36,149 nucleotides of DNA from a virus. The first letter of the stretch is position 1. Each line of letters opens with the position of its first letter. Both the position numbers and the translations under genes were made by a program. The stretch lies in IMG/VR virus record IMGVR_UViG_3300042516_001499, positions 1 through 36,149 of that record, one strand, 5' to 3'. Shown piece by piece: positions 8,967-15,774 of this stretch. Under the pieces are notes generated by a model. That model worked only from the letters and a program-made list of their open reading frames with translations. It made no database searches and was not told where the DNA came from.

Positions 8967-9127
8967 TTTTTAGCCTTTTTCTTGGCCAAACCGGCCATGC
9001 TAAGACCAATGGCCACCGCTTGTTTCTGTGGGTAGCCTTCTTTGCGCAGCTTGCTAATCTTGGCCGAAGCGGCAGCTTGCTTGCCTTTCTTCGTGTATGG
9101 GTACTTCTTTCCGTCAACCATTGGCAT
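8963..9127 (-). CDS. Small basic protein MPMVDGKKYPYT-type, 54 aa
   Basis: I chose the ATG at 9127 because an AGGGG ribosome site lies 7 bases upstream and the protein then starts MPMVDGKKYPYTKKGKQAAA, a pattern seen in many phage genomes. A longer in-frame start at 9163 would add 12 unlikely residues and overlap the upstream gene. It has a Lys/Ala-rich core and the ending SMAGLAKKKAKK. Function is unknown; the charge suggests nucleic-acid or scaffold contact. It is coupled to the next gene by an ATGA overlap. Confidence 0.6.
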   Translation of the reverse strand: MPMVDGKKYPYTKKGKQAAASAKISKLRKEGYPQKQAVAIGLSMAGLAKKKAKK

Positions 9128-9131
9128 GATG

Positions 9132-9341
9132 TCACCCCTTAAAAAAGAGTCGATCTGCAACAAACGTGATCACGCCGCCGATGGCAGACGCGACCGACAT
9201 GCCAACCCAAAGTCCACCTTTGGACTTGTTGGCCATTTCCAGCAACTGCTTGACGTCGTCGCGCAGCGCGTGGACTTCCTTCTGTAAGGCTTCGACTTGG
9301 GCTTCCAATTTCCCAAATTCTCTTGGATCAATGTCAGACAT
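9132..9341 (-). CDS. Coiled-coil plus transmembrane protein, XhlA/holin-accessory-like, 69 aa
   Basis: Residues 8-40 form a clear heptad coiled coil (FGKLEAQVEALQKEVHALRD and onward). A short linker (NKSKGGLW) and one hydrophobic segment at about 45-65 follow (VGMSVASAIGGVITFVADRL), then a basic end (FFKG). This layout is that of XhlA-type small membrane proteins and holin accessories. It lies far from the lysis cassette, between coat and connector genes, so it may instead act in entry or head assembly at the membrane. Its start overlaps the upstream gene by 8 bases. Confidence 0.6.
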   Translation of the reverse strand: MSDIDPREFGKLEAQVEALQKEVHALRDDVKQLLEMANKSKGGLWVGMSVASAIGGVITFVADRLFFKG

Positions 9342-9537
9342 TTTCCATCTTCCTTGGTCGTCCCGGCCGCCGAGCTACTTCAGGCGGTCGCATGACTACT
9401 GTGTGGGATGAATCCTCGACCGGCGCGTCGTCGTCAATACGAACGTAGCCAGCGTGGCCCTTCATACTGTCAATGTCGTGCTGGAGCGTAAACGTAACAG
9501 TTTGCCCGCTTTGCAAACAGCGGAATGTCGCGACCAT
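9334..9537 (-). CDS. Small protein with AT-hook-like tail, 67 aa
   Basis: ATG at 9537 with GGAGG 4 bases upstream. The N-terminal ~35 residues form a short beta-type module (MVATFRCLQSGQTVTFTLQH), then an acidic stretch (RIDDDAPVEDS). The tail at residues 56-63 reads RRPGRPRK, close to the AT-hook core (R)GRP flanked by basic residues. Homologous small proteins are common near phage coat genes, but I know of no defined role. DNA-minor-groove contact is possible but inferred only from the tail. It is the first gene after the UUCG terminator at 9554-9575. Confidence 0.55.
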   Translation of the reverse strand: MVATFRCLQSGQTVTFTLQHDIDSMKGHAGYVRIDDDAPVEDSSHTVVMRPPEVARRPGRPRKMENV

Positions 9538-9552
9538 GGTGCCTCCAGAAGT

Positions 9553-9575
9553 GAAAACAGGGGCCGAAGCCCCTG
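9553..9575 (-). terminator. Rho-independent terminator with UUCG tetraloop
   Basis: On the minus strand CAGGGGC-TTCG-GCCCCTG forms a perfect 7-base-pair stem with a UUCG loop, followed by TTTT. It lies 5 bases after the stop of the 108-aa virion gene and before the 67-aa gene. The strength of a UUCG-capped GC stem makes it a likely true terminator or mRNA 3'-end stabiliser. Confidence 0.8.
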
Positions 9576-9579
9576 GGTA

Positions 9580-9906
9580 TTACGCCAACGAACGAACGAC
9601 GACCAAACGCAACGTGGCAGAAGCCAAGTCGACAGTGCCGCCAGTTTCGTTTTGGAAACGGATGCTAACGGTATTAGCTGCGCTAACGTAACCAGTCACA
9701 ATCAGACCTGCTACATCAACGGCTAGAGAAGCACTCAGCACCATGTCGCCCAAGGCAACGCCTGGAACAGCTACGGTGTCGGTATCCCCCGCGCCGTCAG
9801 ACAAACTGTCTGCGTTCAGCGTGGCGCTAACCAGCCAAGTATTGGAGTAAAGACCGCGAAACTGGTCATCGCCAGCACGAACGGTCACGGAAGTTGCATT
9901 TGCCAT
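9580..9906 (-). CDS. Minor virion/head decoration candidate, 108 aa
   Basis: ATG at 9906 with TTAGGAG upstream. The protein is neutral to acidic, beta-rich, and dominated by A, V, T, S, G and L, with no Cys, no membrane segment and no low-complexity repeats. Features include TWLVSATLNADSL and a C-terminal FQNETGGTVDLASATLRLVV strand-like region resembling small head or tail decoration proteins. It sits alone between two intrinsic terminators directly after the coat gene, which suggests its transcript level is set with the coat protein. The virion role is inferred from position, composition and the strong ribosome site. Confidence 0.6.
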   Translation of the reverse strand: MANATSVTVRAGDDQFRGLYSNTWLVSATLNADSLSDGAGDTDTVAVPGVALGDMVLSASLAVDVAGLIVTGYVSAANTVSIRFQNETGGTVDLASATLRLVVVRSLA

Positions 9907-9926
9907 GATGTTCTCCTAATTAGGTT

Positions 9927-9953
9927 GAAAATCCCCCGACCAGCGGCCGGGGG
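9927..9953 (-). terminator. Rho-independent terminator after coat gene
   Basis: On the minus strand CCCCCGGCC-GCT-GGTCGGGGG gives a 9-pair stem with one G-U wobble and a 3-base loop, followed by ATTTTC. It starts 7 bases after the coat stop. The short T tract suggests partial read-through, so downstream genes are probably transcribed at a reduced level. Confidence 0.7.
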
Positions 9954-9960
9954 AATTTAA

Positions 9961-10935
9961 TTAGGCCGGAACTGCCAGAGCGAATGCCGACGAAGAGAGC
10001 GCCGCGCCGACAGTAGCTGCCGTACGCATTGCCTTAACACCGTACAGCGTGTCAGCCGTGAACAGGGTACCGAGGTATTCCTGCTTGTACTGAGTCTGCG
10101 AACGGATAGCCATCTGCTCAACCAGCACCATCGAGTCACGATGACCCATCAGGCAGATACGGTCAGCGCCCGAGTTACCAGCACCGAAGTCGGCATTGGA
10201 GGTCACGAACACAGGGATACCGTACAGGTTGCCGATCTCACCGTTGCGGATGGCGTTGCCGTCGCCCACGAAGGCTTGTTCGGTGTAGCGAGCCAGACCC
10301 ATCAACGTGTTACGCGATGATGGTGGGATGATGAAGAAACGACCATCCATTGGGGTGTCGTTGTCATCCAGGCGCTGGATCGTGCGGCGGATAGCAGCAT
10401 CAGTTAGTGCAGCCGCGTTCGACGAAGTCGAGTTGTACGCAGTGGTGCCGTCCGAACCGATGAAGGCTTTGGTGGAGGTATTGCTTGTAGCGTAGTCGTT
10501 GGTGCCGATAGTTGCACCGTTGAAAGCGCGGCCGAGCTGGATCAGGTCAGTATCAACCTGGCGAGCCAGAGCGTAACCAGCGTCGGCAGTGTAAAACTGA
10601 CGCAGGCTGTTCAGGGCTTGAGCTTCGACGATGTCTTCGATCAAGCGGCTGTACTCATAGTGCTTGTTGATCGACACTTGAACTTCAGACTCGTTTGCAG
10701 CAATCAGCGTAACAGCGTCGGTGGACACTTTAGCCGAAGCCGAACCACGGGTCGGTGCAGGGATATGAACGGTGTCACCCTTCTTGCCACGGAAGTTCAT
10801 CTTCATGACCAAGTTGGCCAGAACGAGGTTCTTCTTATAGGCGGCAACAATTTCATCACTCCAAATCTCTGGAATGAAGGTTGCTGCTGTTGTTGGGGTA
10901 ACGCTATTTGCTGGGCTAAATGCGGTATTTGCCAT
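9961..10935 (-). CDS. Major capsid (coat) protein, HK97-fold, 324 aa
   Basis: ATG at 10935 with AGGAG upstream. The sequence starts MANTAFSPANSVTPTTAATF and contains FIPEIWSDEIVAAYKKNLVL (about residues 20-39), the N-arm motif typical of phage coat proteins that assemble on a scaffold. Further hallmarks are NKHYEYSRLIEDIVEAQALN (E-loop/spine-helix region), DGRFFIIPPSSRNTLMG and IGNLYGIPVFVTSNAD, then MGHRDSMVLVEQMAIRSQTQ. These occur in this order in T7-like/P22-like podovirus coats. The immediate upstream gene is the scaffold and the downstream side has two terminators, as expected for the most abundant late product. Confidence 0.9.
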   Translation of the reverse strand: MANTAFSPANSVTPTTAATFIPEIWSDEIVAAYKKNLVLANLVMKMNFRGKKGDTVHIPAPTRGSASAKVSTDAVTLIAANESEVQVSINKHYEYSRLIEDIVEAQALNSLRQFYTADAGYALARQVDTDLIQLGRAFNGATIGTNDYATSNTSTKAFIGSDGTTAYNSTSSNAAALTDAAIRRTIQRLDDNDTPMDGRFFIIPPSSRNTLMGLARYTEQAFVGDGNAIRNGEIGNLYGIPVFVTSNADFGAGNSGADRICLMGHRDSMVLVEQMAIRSQTQYKQEYLGTLFTADTLYGVKAMRTAATVGAALSSSAFALAVPA

Positions 10936-10959
10936 GTCTAACTCCTAAGTATCAAAAGG

Positions 10960-11718
10960 TCATTTCACACGACCCTCCGCATACGCCGCCATAATCTCAT
11001 CAGACAAGGCGTCATAACGCGCTGGGTCGGTCATTTTCAGCCGAATAAGGTCAGCACGTCGGTAAACTCGCTTCGAACTCTCCCCGGTACCCCCACTGTC
11101 TACTTGCGCGGCTTTCATCGTCTGCTGGCGGGCGGCAGTTGCCTGCTGTTCCACTTGCTTAGTACGAACCCCACGCAGTTCCTTGTAGGTACTCAGCAAC
11201 TCATTTGCCGCATCGAAATCAGCTTCAGCATCCGCTTTGGCGTAGAGGCCGATACGCACGGGTGAAGATTTCACCCAGTTCGTAAAGTCCTCGTTTTGCA
11301 CAACCTGCTCATAGTCAGGATGGCTTTGCGCGAGCTTTTGCTTGGCCTGCAACAGTCTGAACTGGGCGCTCGCCTCGCGGGCGGCCAGAACATCCGGGTG
11401 CGTTTCGATCGTCTTATGAATCGCCTTTTTCGGGTCTTCAAAGAAGTCTACTTCCGGCTCTTCTTTTTCAACAGGTTGCGATTTAGCGCCAAGATTCTGC
11501 TTGATCAGCTCGTCGGCCAGTTTCCGCACTTCCCCGACTTCCTGCGCCTGGCGTCCGATCACTTTTTCCGCCTCTTGATGCATCTTAATGATGTCCTCAA
11601 GCGACTTGTTTCGGTACCGATCCGGTAATTCCGGTTTGGCATCAGGTACTGCTTCGGGTAGTTTCGCTTCTTCTGCCTCCAACTCGCTAGGCGTCTCGGG
11701 GTCTCTATCTATCAACAT
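10960..11718 (-). CDS. Scaffolding protein, 252 aa
   Basis: The N-terminus is acidic (MLIDRDPETPSELEAEEAKL). Long helical, heptad-bearing segments follow (SLEDIIKMHQEAEKVIGRQA; LLQAKQKLAQSHPDYEQVV), then a basic C-terminus with RVYRRADLIRLKMTDPARYD. This acidic-helical-basic layout, with a coat-binding C-terminal helix-turn, is characteristic of podovirus scaffolds. The gene lies immediately before the coat gene with a 24-base gap. AGGAAAAGGA lies upstream of the ATG at 11718. No protease domain was seen. Confidence 0.85.
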   Translation of the reverse strand: MLIDRDPETPSELEAEEAKLPEAVPDAKPELPDRYRNKSLEDIIKMHQEAEKVIGRQAQEVGEVRKLADELIKQNLGAKSQPVEKEEPEVDFFEDPKKAIHKTIETHPDVLAAREASAQFRLLQAKQKLAQSHPDYEQVVQNEDFTNWVKSSPVRIGLYAKADAEADFDAANELLSTYKELRGVRTKQVEQQATAARQQTMKAAQVDSGGTGESSKRVYRRADLIRLKMTDPARYDALSDEIMAAYAEGRVK

Positions 11719-11782
11719 GTCGTGATTCCTTTTCCTGCCATCTTTTGGTTCCCAGGATTAAACATAAACGGGGCAAAAATGC

Positions 11783-12010
11783 TTATCCGTTCGCTTTGCG
11801 TTCCGATTCTAACTTTTCGCGGTGTTTGCGGTCAAATTGATGATACGCCGTCGGGAAAGCTCCCGACCACCCCTCCAACTTAAACTTCGGAACTGATAAT
11901 GTGCGGCGGGCTGACTTGCCACACTTACAACTAACGACTTGCTCATCGAATGTTGCCAGTCGTTCAATTTTTTCGCCGCTTTCGCAGCGGAAATCATACA
12001 TCCTGCGCAT
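11783..12010 (-). CDS. FmdB-like zinc-ribbon protein, 75 aa
   Basis: The sequence begins MRRMYDFRCESGEKIERLAT, followed by SCKCGKSARRTLSVP. This matches the FmdB-type zinc-ribbon pattern (YxYxC...ER...C-x-CG...rr). Only three of the usual four cysteines are present (C9, C28, C30); the partner normally two or three residues after the first is replaced (CESG). The remaining ~35 residues form a basic, aromatic tail. Small FmdB-like proteins are frequent in phage structural regions with no proven role. The start could be at 12010 or three codons downstream at 12001 (MYDFRC). It overlaps the end of the upstream gene by 17 bases. Confidence 0.65.
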   Translation of the reverse strand: MRRMYDFRCESGEKIERLATFDEQVVSCKCGKSARRTLSVPKFKLEGWSGAFPTAYHQFDRKHREKLESERKANG

Positions 12011-12233
12011 TTAAGTCCTCATAGGCTTGTTCGCTGACCGTTTTTAGGTTTCTCAGCCAAGTCAGAATAGACAATTCGCCTTTCTTAAATTGTAAATCTT
12101 TCTCACCGTCAATGGTGGAAATATCCTGCAACGTCGCTATTATTTTGTCAACATCATCTAGCAGATCGGCCCACCCAGGTGTGGCCATCATGGAGAACCG
12201 ATCTTCATAGTATTTTTGCAATTCAGGCGTCAT
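11994..12233 (-). CDS. Conserved phage protein of unknown function, 79 aa
   Basis: The product starts MTPELQKYYEDRFSMMATPG and is helical and acidic, with the conserved-looking core FKKGELSILTWLRNLKTVSE at about residues 48-67. I have seen this pattern in many phage structural regions but do not know a function. There is no membrane segment or signal peptide. It is placed between the tail-fibre accessory genes and the FmdB-like gene, whose start it overlaps. A virion or assembly role is likely but unproven. Confidence 0.65.
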   Translation of the reverse strand: MTPELQKYYEDRFSMMATPGWADLLDDVDKIIATLQDISTIDGEKDLQFKKGELSILTWLRNLKTVSEQAYEDLNAQDV

Positions 12234-12241
12234 AAATATGG

Positions 12242-12463
12242 CTAGGCTTTTAATGCACTGAGTTCATCTAACGTAGTGCAAGCATCTACAAGATTAGTGA
12301 TGTCTCTTAACCGCTGTTTTTCGGCAACTATAGCTGTAGTGTCTGCGCCGGACTCTAATGCTCGTTGAAAAGCAATATCCTGTGCGGCAAGCAAAGGTAT
12401 TCGTTCAGCACGAAGCCTATTTTTTGTGGTTTCTTTAGCTTTTGTAAAATCAATCGTAATCAT
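12242..12463 (-). CDS. Tail-fibre-associated small protein, 73 aa
   Basis: The product has MITIDFTKAKETTKNRLRAE and the core DIAFQRALESGADTTAIVAE-KQRLRD. That motif is found in short C-terminal domains or separate small proteins next to phage tail fibres. It is helical throughout, with no membrane segment. Its ATG overlaps the upstream stop (ATGA). It is likely a tail-fibre assembly helper or adaptor; the function is inferred from motif and position. Confidence 0.65.
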   Translation of the reverse strand: MITIDFTKAKETTKNRLRAERIPLLAAQDIAFQRALESGADTTAIVAEKQRLRDITNLVDACTTLDELSALKA

Positions 12464-12657
12464 GCTTTTATCTCAGCACCAGTAAAGTCAACAGTCCAAG
12501 CACTACGAAATTCACGATCACTCGGAACATCAGCCACATCAATAATGTAATACGGTTTTCCGCTAGGAATATCTTTCATCGCGGCTTCGACGGATTCGAT
12601 TGGAACGATGATAGAAATACCGCCTTCATCGTTTAAGTAAACAATTCGTTTGTCCAT
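12460..12657 (-). CDS. Tail-fibre-associated small protein, 65 aa
   Basis: MDKRIVYLNDEGGISIIVPI followed by DVADVPSDREFRSAWTVDFT. This short domain (beta start, Pro-Ser-Asp-Arg-x-Phe-Arg-x-Ala-Trp end) recurs next to tail fibre genes in many phages, usually immediately before the partner gene found here at 12242-12463. The two are translationally coupled. The gene lies 9 bases after the long tail fibre. It is likely an assembly or attachment factor for the fibre tip. Confidence 0.65.
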   Translation of the reverse strand: MDKRIVYLNDEGGISIIVPIESVEAAMKDIPSGKPYYIIDVADVPSDREFRSAWTVDFTGAEIKA

Positions 12658-12666
12658 GGCTACTTT

Positions 12667-15600
12667 TTACCTAAATATAGCTACGTTCACTATCTGAAAA
12701 TCAAGTGCTGAACCTGCGTTATCGTTAGTTAATATTCTTAGAGAGCCAGAAGCAAACGTATGGTAGTTAATGACTGACGGCCCGTTTCTCGTTGCGCCTA
12801 TGGTGTTTTCGCCAGACGCAGGTGCGGCATAGTCTGCGCTTCCTATAGCTGTACTAAAGTTTATCGTGTAGTCTCCTGTGCCGTTATCTGTAATACTTGA
12901 CACGTTCTGAGACGCTCTAATAGCAATAGTTCCGGTTCCGTTAAAGTTTACAAAGGCTCTTGCGCCATAATAAAGCGCGCTTCCTGAAGTAGTTTCAACA
13001 AGCTCACCAGTAAGCTCATGTGTATGCGTTGTGCCAGACGCAGAATTTGTTGTTGTATTGGTGAGAGTACTCGGCGTACCCATTGCAACTGAACCGCTAG
13101 TCGTAATGGTAGTAAAGTTCATGCCAGCGCCAGCAGATACGCTGGTCACTGTTCCAGACCCACCACCGCCACCAGATGCCGCAATCGTAATCGAACCCGC
13201 GCCGTTCGTTATGCTGATACCTGACCCAGCAGTTAACGTGGCTTTGGCAAGTGTATTACCTGTTGAGTTACCGATTAAAAGTTGACCGTCCGTGTAAGAC
13301 GTCTGCCCTGTGCCGCCATTAGCCACCGCTAATGTTCCAGTAACACCTGGCGTAATATCTGCTGAACCATTAAACGATGCCGATGAAGTGCTGGCAAGGT
13401 TTGTTTGTATAGCTCTAGCGGTAGTTAATGTCGCGGCGCTGCCCGTCGTATTCTGATTTAACGTCGGTACGTCGGCCGCTTGAATGGCCGACATGACGAC
13501 GTCAGTTCCATCGCCGCGCAAATAGAAGCCGGATGTAACTGCGCCGGCCAATGCGTCCATAGCCGCCTGGCGAGTAGTCTGGCCTGTACCGCCATTAGCA
13601 ATCGGCAGCGTACCTGTTACTTGCGACGTTAAGTCAACGCCCGTTAACGTGCCACCTAATGTCAAACTGCCGCTAGAAGTTACGGTACCAGTTAAGCTAA
13701 TACCGTTGACTGTGCCAGTACCTCCCACACTTGTTACTGTGCCGGCGTATTGATCGTTCGATGTGATCGTAAAGTTAGGGTACGTACCTGTGATGCTAGT
13801 CGTACCAGCACCTGTCAACGACACCGTTTGATCAGGCGCAGAGTTAGTGATGGTGAAATTTGGATACGTACCACTAGTACTAATACCCGTACCAGCCGTT
13901 AAACCCACTACTTGATCAGGCGCAGAGTTGGTAATCGTAAAGTTAGGGTACGTGCCTGACGTACTAATGCCAGTGCCGCCAGTTAACGCCACTACTTGAT
14001 CAGGCGCAGAATTATTAATCGTAATAGCCGTCGAGCCGTTGTAGGTCGATCCAGTGCTGTACGAAATCCCCGTGCCGGCAGTCAAAGCATTAGCAACGCT
14101 GCCCGCTTGACCTGTCGTATTAGCATTAATCGTGGACGGCAAACTAAGTGTGACCGATCCAGTACTCGCCGATACGTCAACCTCATTTGCGGTGCCGGTA
14201 AGACTTGTGACGCCAGTATTAGTAAACGTCACGGAGCCAGTGCTACCCGACACAGAAATGCCTGTGCCTGCGGTAGCGCTAGTAACACCAGTATTGTTAA
14301 TCGTGATCGACCCTGGGCCTTCGGTGATGCTGATTGCCGTACCGTCAGTAAGAGTGTTTTTCTCCCACAGACTAGTCGATGCGTTATAGATCAGCACCTG
14401 ACCATTAGAGGGGTTCTGCGCAGAGACGTTGTGCAGCTCATCCATCTCATAGCCGTTCTGCACGCGCACGTACAGTCGACCGTTACCTGCATTAGCACGT
14501 TCAACCACGCCGATATACACCAAATGATTTGGTGCGTACGGCTTCACATTAGTCAGCGTGCCAGCAGTCGCGCCCAGATATAGTGTGTCGCCTGGGCTGT
14601 AGGCGCTCATGTCTAAACCGTCTTGCACACCTTGGCAAAGAATGAGACCTGCTTGTCCTGCGGCGATATTTTCTGCGCAAATGCCTAGCGTCTTCGCGGA
14701 GGTAGCGTCGCCCGTGTTGTACGCAAGTTTGACCGACACCCGATCGCCTTGCGCGGCGAACATGTAGACCGGTTGACCTTTATTGATCGTGATCGCTTCG
14801 TCGTTCGTCGCATACGCGTAAAGCGTTTGGCCAATGTCCGCCGAAATGTTGGCGTTCAAACCAACTGTTAGCGTCTTTTGTGTGTCGTCCCAGTACAGTC
14901 GGCCTGCGGCATTCGTAACCGTTGCAGTAGTGTCGAATTGAACGAAATCTGGCGTTGAAATACCACCAGTCAACCCCGTCATCGACGTGATATTGCTGTT
15001 AGCGCCGGCTGTCGCCCAACTCTGATCTATCTTCTGCCACTCGGTGCCGTTGAAGATTACCCAGTCGCCCGGTTGCCAATCTGTGATGCCGTCTAGATTC
15101 GTTGTGCCAGCGACCGACACAATGTAGTAGTGGCCTGAATTACCTACGCCGGAGGCTAGTGTCGGTGTGTTCGTCGATGCATTCCACGTACCGTCATAGA
15201 CCAGATCGCCTAGCGCATCGATCTGCGCTTGCAACGACGCTAATGCATCAATCACTGTCTGCGACGTACCGCCACCGTTCGTGATGACCTTAATGCGCTC
15301 GGCCAAATCAGGTGCGACAACCTCACCGACGTTAATCTCACGGCCATTTGATAGTGTAATGACGAGCGAACCGTCAAAGTCAATCTTTGCATCGATGACC
15401 GACACACCATCTTCACCGTCGACACCATCACGACCGTCGCGGCCTGCCGGCCCCATCGGCCCAGCGGCTCCATCACGGCCAGGACGACCATCTTTACCGT
15501 CTTTACCGTCTCGACCATCGATGCCATCGCGGCCGTCTTTGATCGAATTAACGCGTGTGGTGATCTGATTGCCTAAATCGTCGTACTTAGCGCGAATGTC

Positions 15601-15774
15601 CGCCTCGATCTTCTTTAGCGCATCGACCACCATGCCGACGTTCTCACTGACACGTCGTTTTTGGTTGTTTCTTGCCTCAAGCAGCGATGCTCGAACCGAC
15701 TCCAGAACAGCATTCTGCTGCTCTGGCGTCATATTTTGAAGAATGAGCTGTTTGGCGAGGCTTTCAACGTCCAT
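12667..15774 (-). CDS. Long tail fibre with collagen-like shaft, 1035 aa
   Basis: The N-terminal ~78 residues are helical. Residues 81-125 are about 15 Gly-X-Y collagen triplets (GRD GID GRD GKD GKD and on), expected to form a trimeric rod. Next come beta domains with the phage fibre motif ITDWQPGDWVIFNGTEWQKI (about residues 230-250). A long T/G/S-rich shaft includes three ~28-residue repeats (about residues 591-675). A second trimer-type segment (VANGGTGQTS) precedes the C-terminal ~100 residues, which match the end of the 271-aa fibre (ending FQIVNVAIFR). This is the main host-recognition fibre candidate. Its start overlaps the portal stop by 11 bases. Confidence 0.88.
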   Translation of the reverse strand: MDVESLAKQLILQNMTPEQQNAVLESVRASLLEARNNQKRRVSENVGMVVDALKKIEADIRAKYDDLGNQITTRVNSIKDGRDGIDGRDGKDGKDGRPGRDGAAGPMGPAGRDGRDGVDGEDGVSVIDAKIDFDGSLVITLSNGREINVGEVVAPDLAERIKVITNGGGTSQTVIDALASLQAQIDALGDLVYDGTWNASTNTPTLASGVGNSGHYYIVSVAGTTNLDGITDWQPGDWVIFNGTEWQKIDQSWATAGANSNITSMTGLTGGISTPDFVQFDTTATVTNAAGRLYWDDTQKTLTVGLNANISADIGQTLYAYATNDEAITINKGQPVYMFAAQGDRVSVKLAYNTGDATSAKTLGICAENIAAGQAGLILCQGVQDGLDMSAYSPGDTLYLGATAGTLTNVKPYAPNHLVYIGVVERANAGNGRLYVRVQNGYEMDELHNVSAQNPSNGQVLIYNASTSLWEKNTLTDGTAISITEGPGSITINNTGVTSATAGTGISVSGSTGSVTFTNTGVTSLTGTANEVDVSASTGSVTLSLPSTINANTTGQAGSVANALTAGTGISYSTGSTYNGSTAITINNSAPDQVVALTGGTGISTSGTYPNFTITNSAPDQVVGLTAGTGISTSGTYPNFTITNSAPDQTVSLTGAGTTSITGTYPNFTITSNDQYAGTVTSVGGTGTVNGISLTGTVTSSGSLTLGGTLTGVDLTSQVTGTLPIANGGTGQTTRQAAMDALAGAVTSGFYLRGDGTDVVMSAIQAADVPTLNQNTTGSAATLTTARAIQTNLASTSSASFNGSADITPGVTGTLAVANGGTGQTSYTDGQLLIGNSTGNTLAKATLTAGSGISITNGAGSITIAASGGGGGSGTVTSVSAGAGMNFTTITTSGSVAMGTPSTLTNTTTNSASGTTHTHELTGELVETTSGSALYYGARAFVNFNGTGTIAIRASQNVSSITDNGTGDYTINFSTAIGSADYAAPASGENTIGATRNGPSVINYHTFASGSLRILTNDNAGSALDFQIVNVAIFR
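13752..14010. repeat. 84-base in-frame tandem repeats in tail fibre shaft
   Basis: The anchor GATCAGGCGCAGA occurs at 13830, 13914 and 13998, exactly 84 bases apart, and a diverged copy begins near 13752. Each unit encodes about 28 residues (SAPDQVV...TYPNFTIT). Units differ at synonymous positions, so the repeat is not an assembly echo. Confidence 0.85.

Noticed and set aside
13996-14583. Long plus-strand open frame opposite the tail fibre
   Set aside because: It mirrors repetitive low-complexity fibre coding, is Arg/Ser-rich with no family pattern, and the minus-strand gene is certain.
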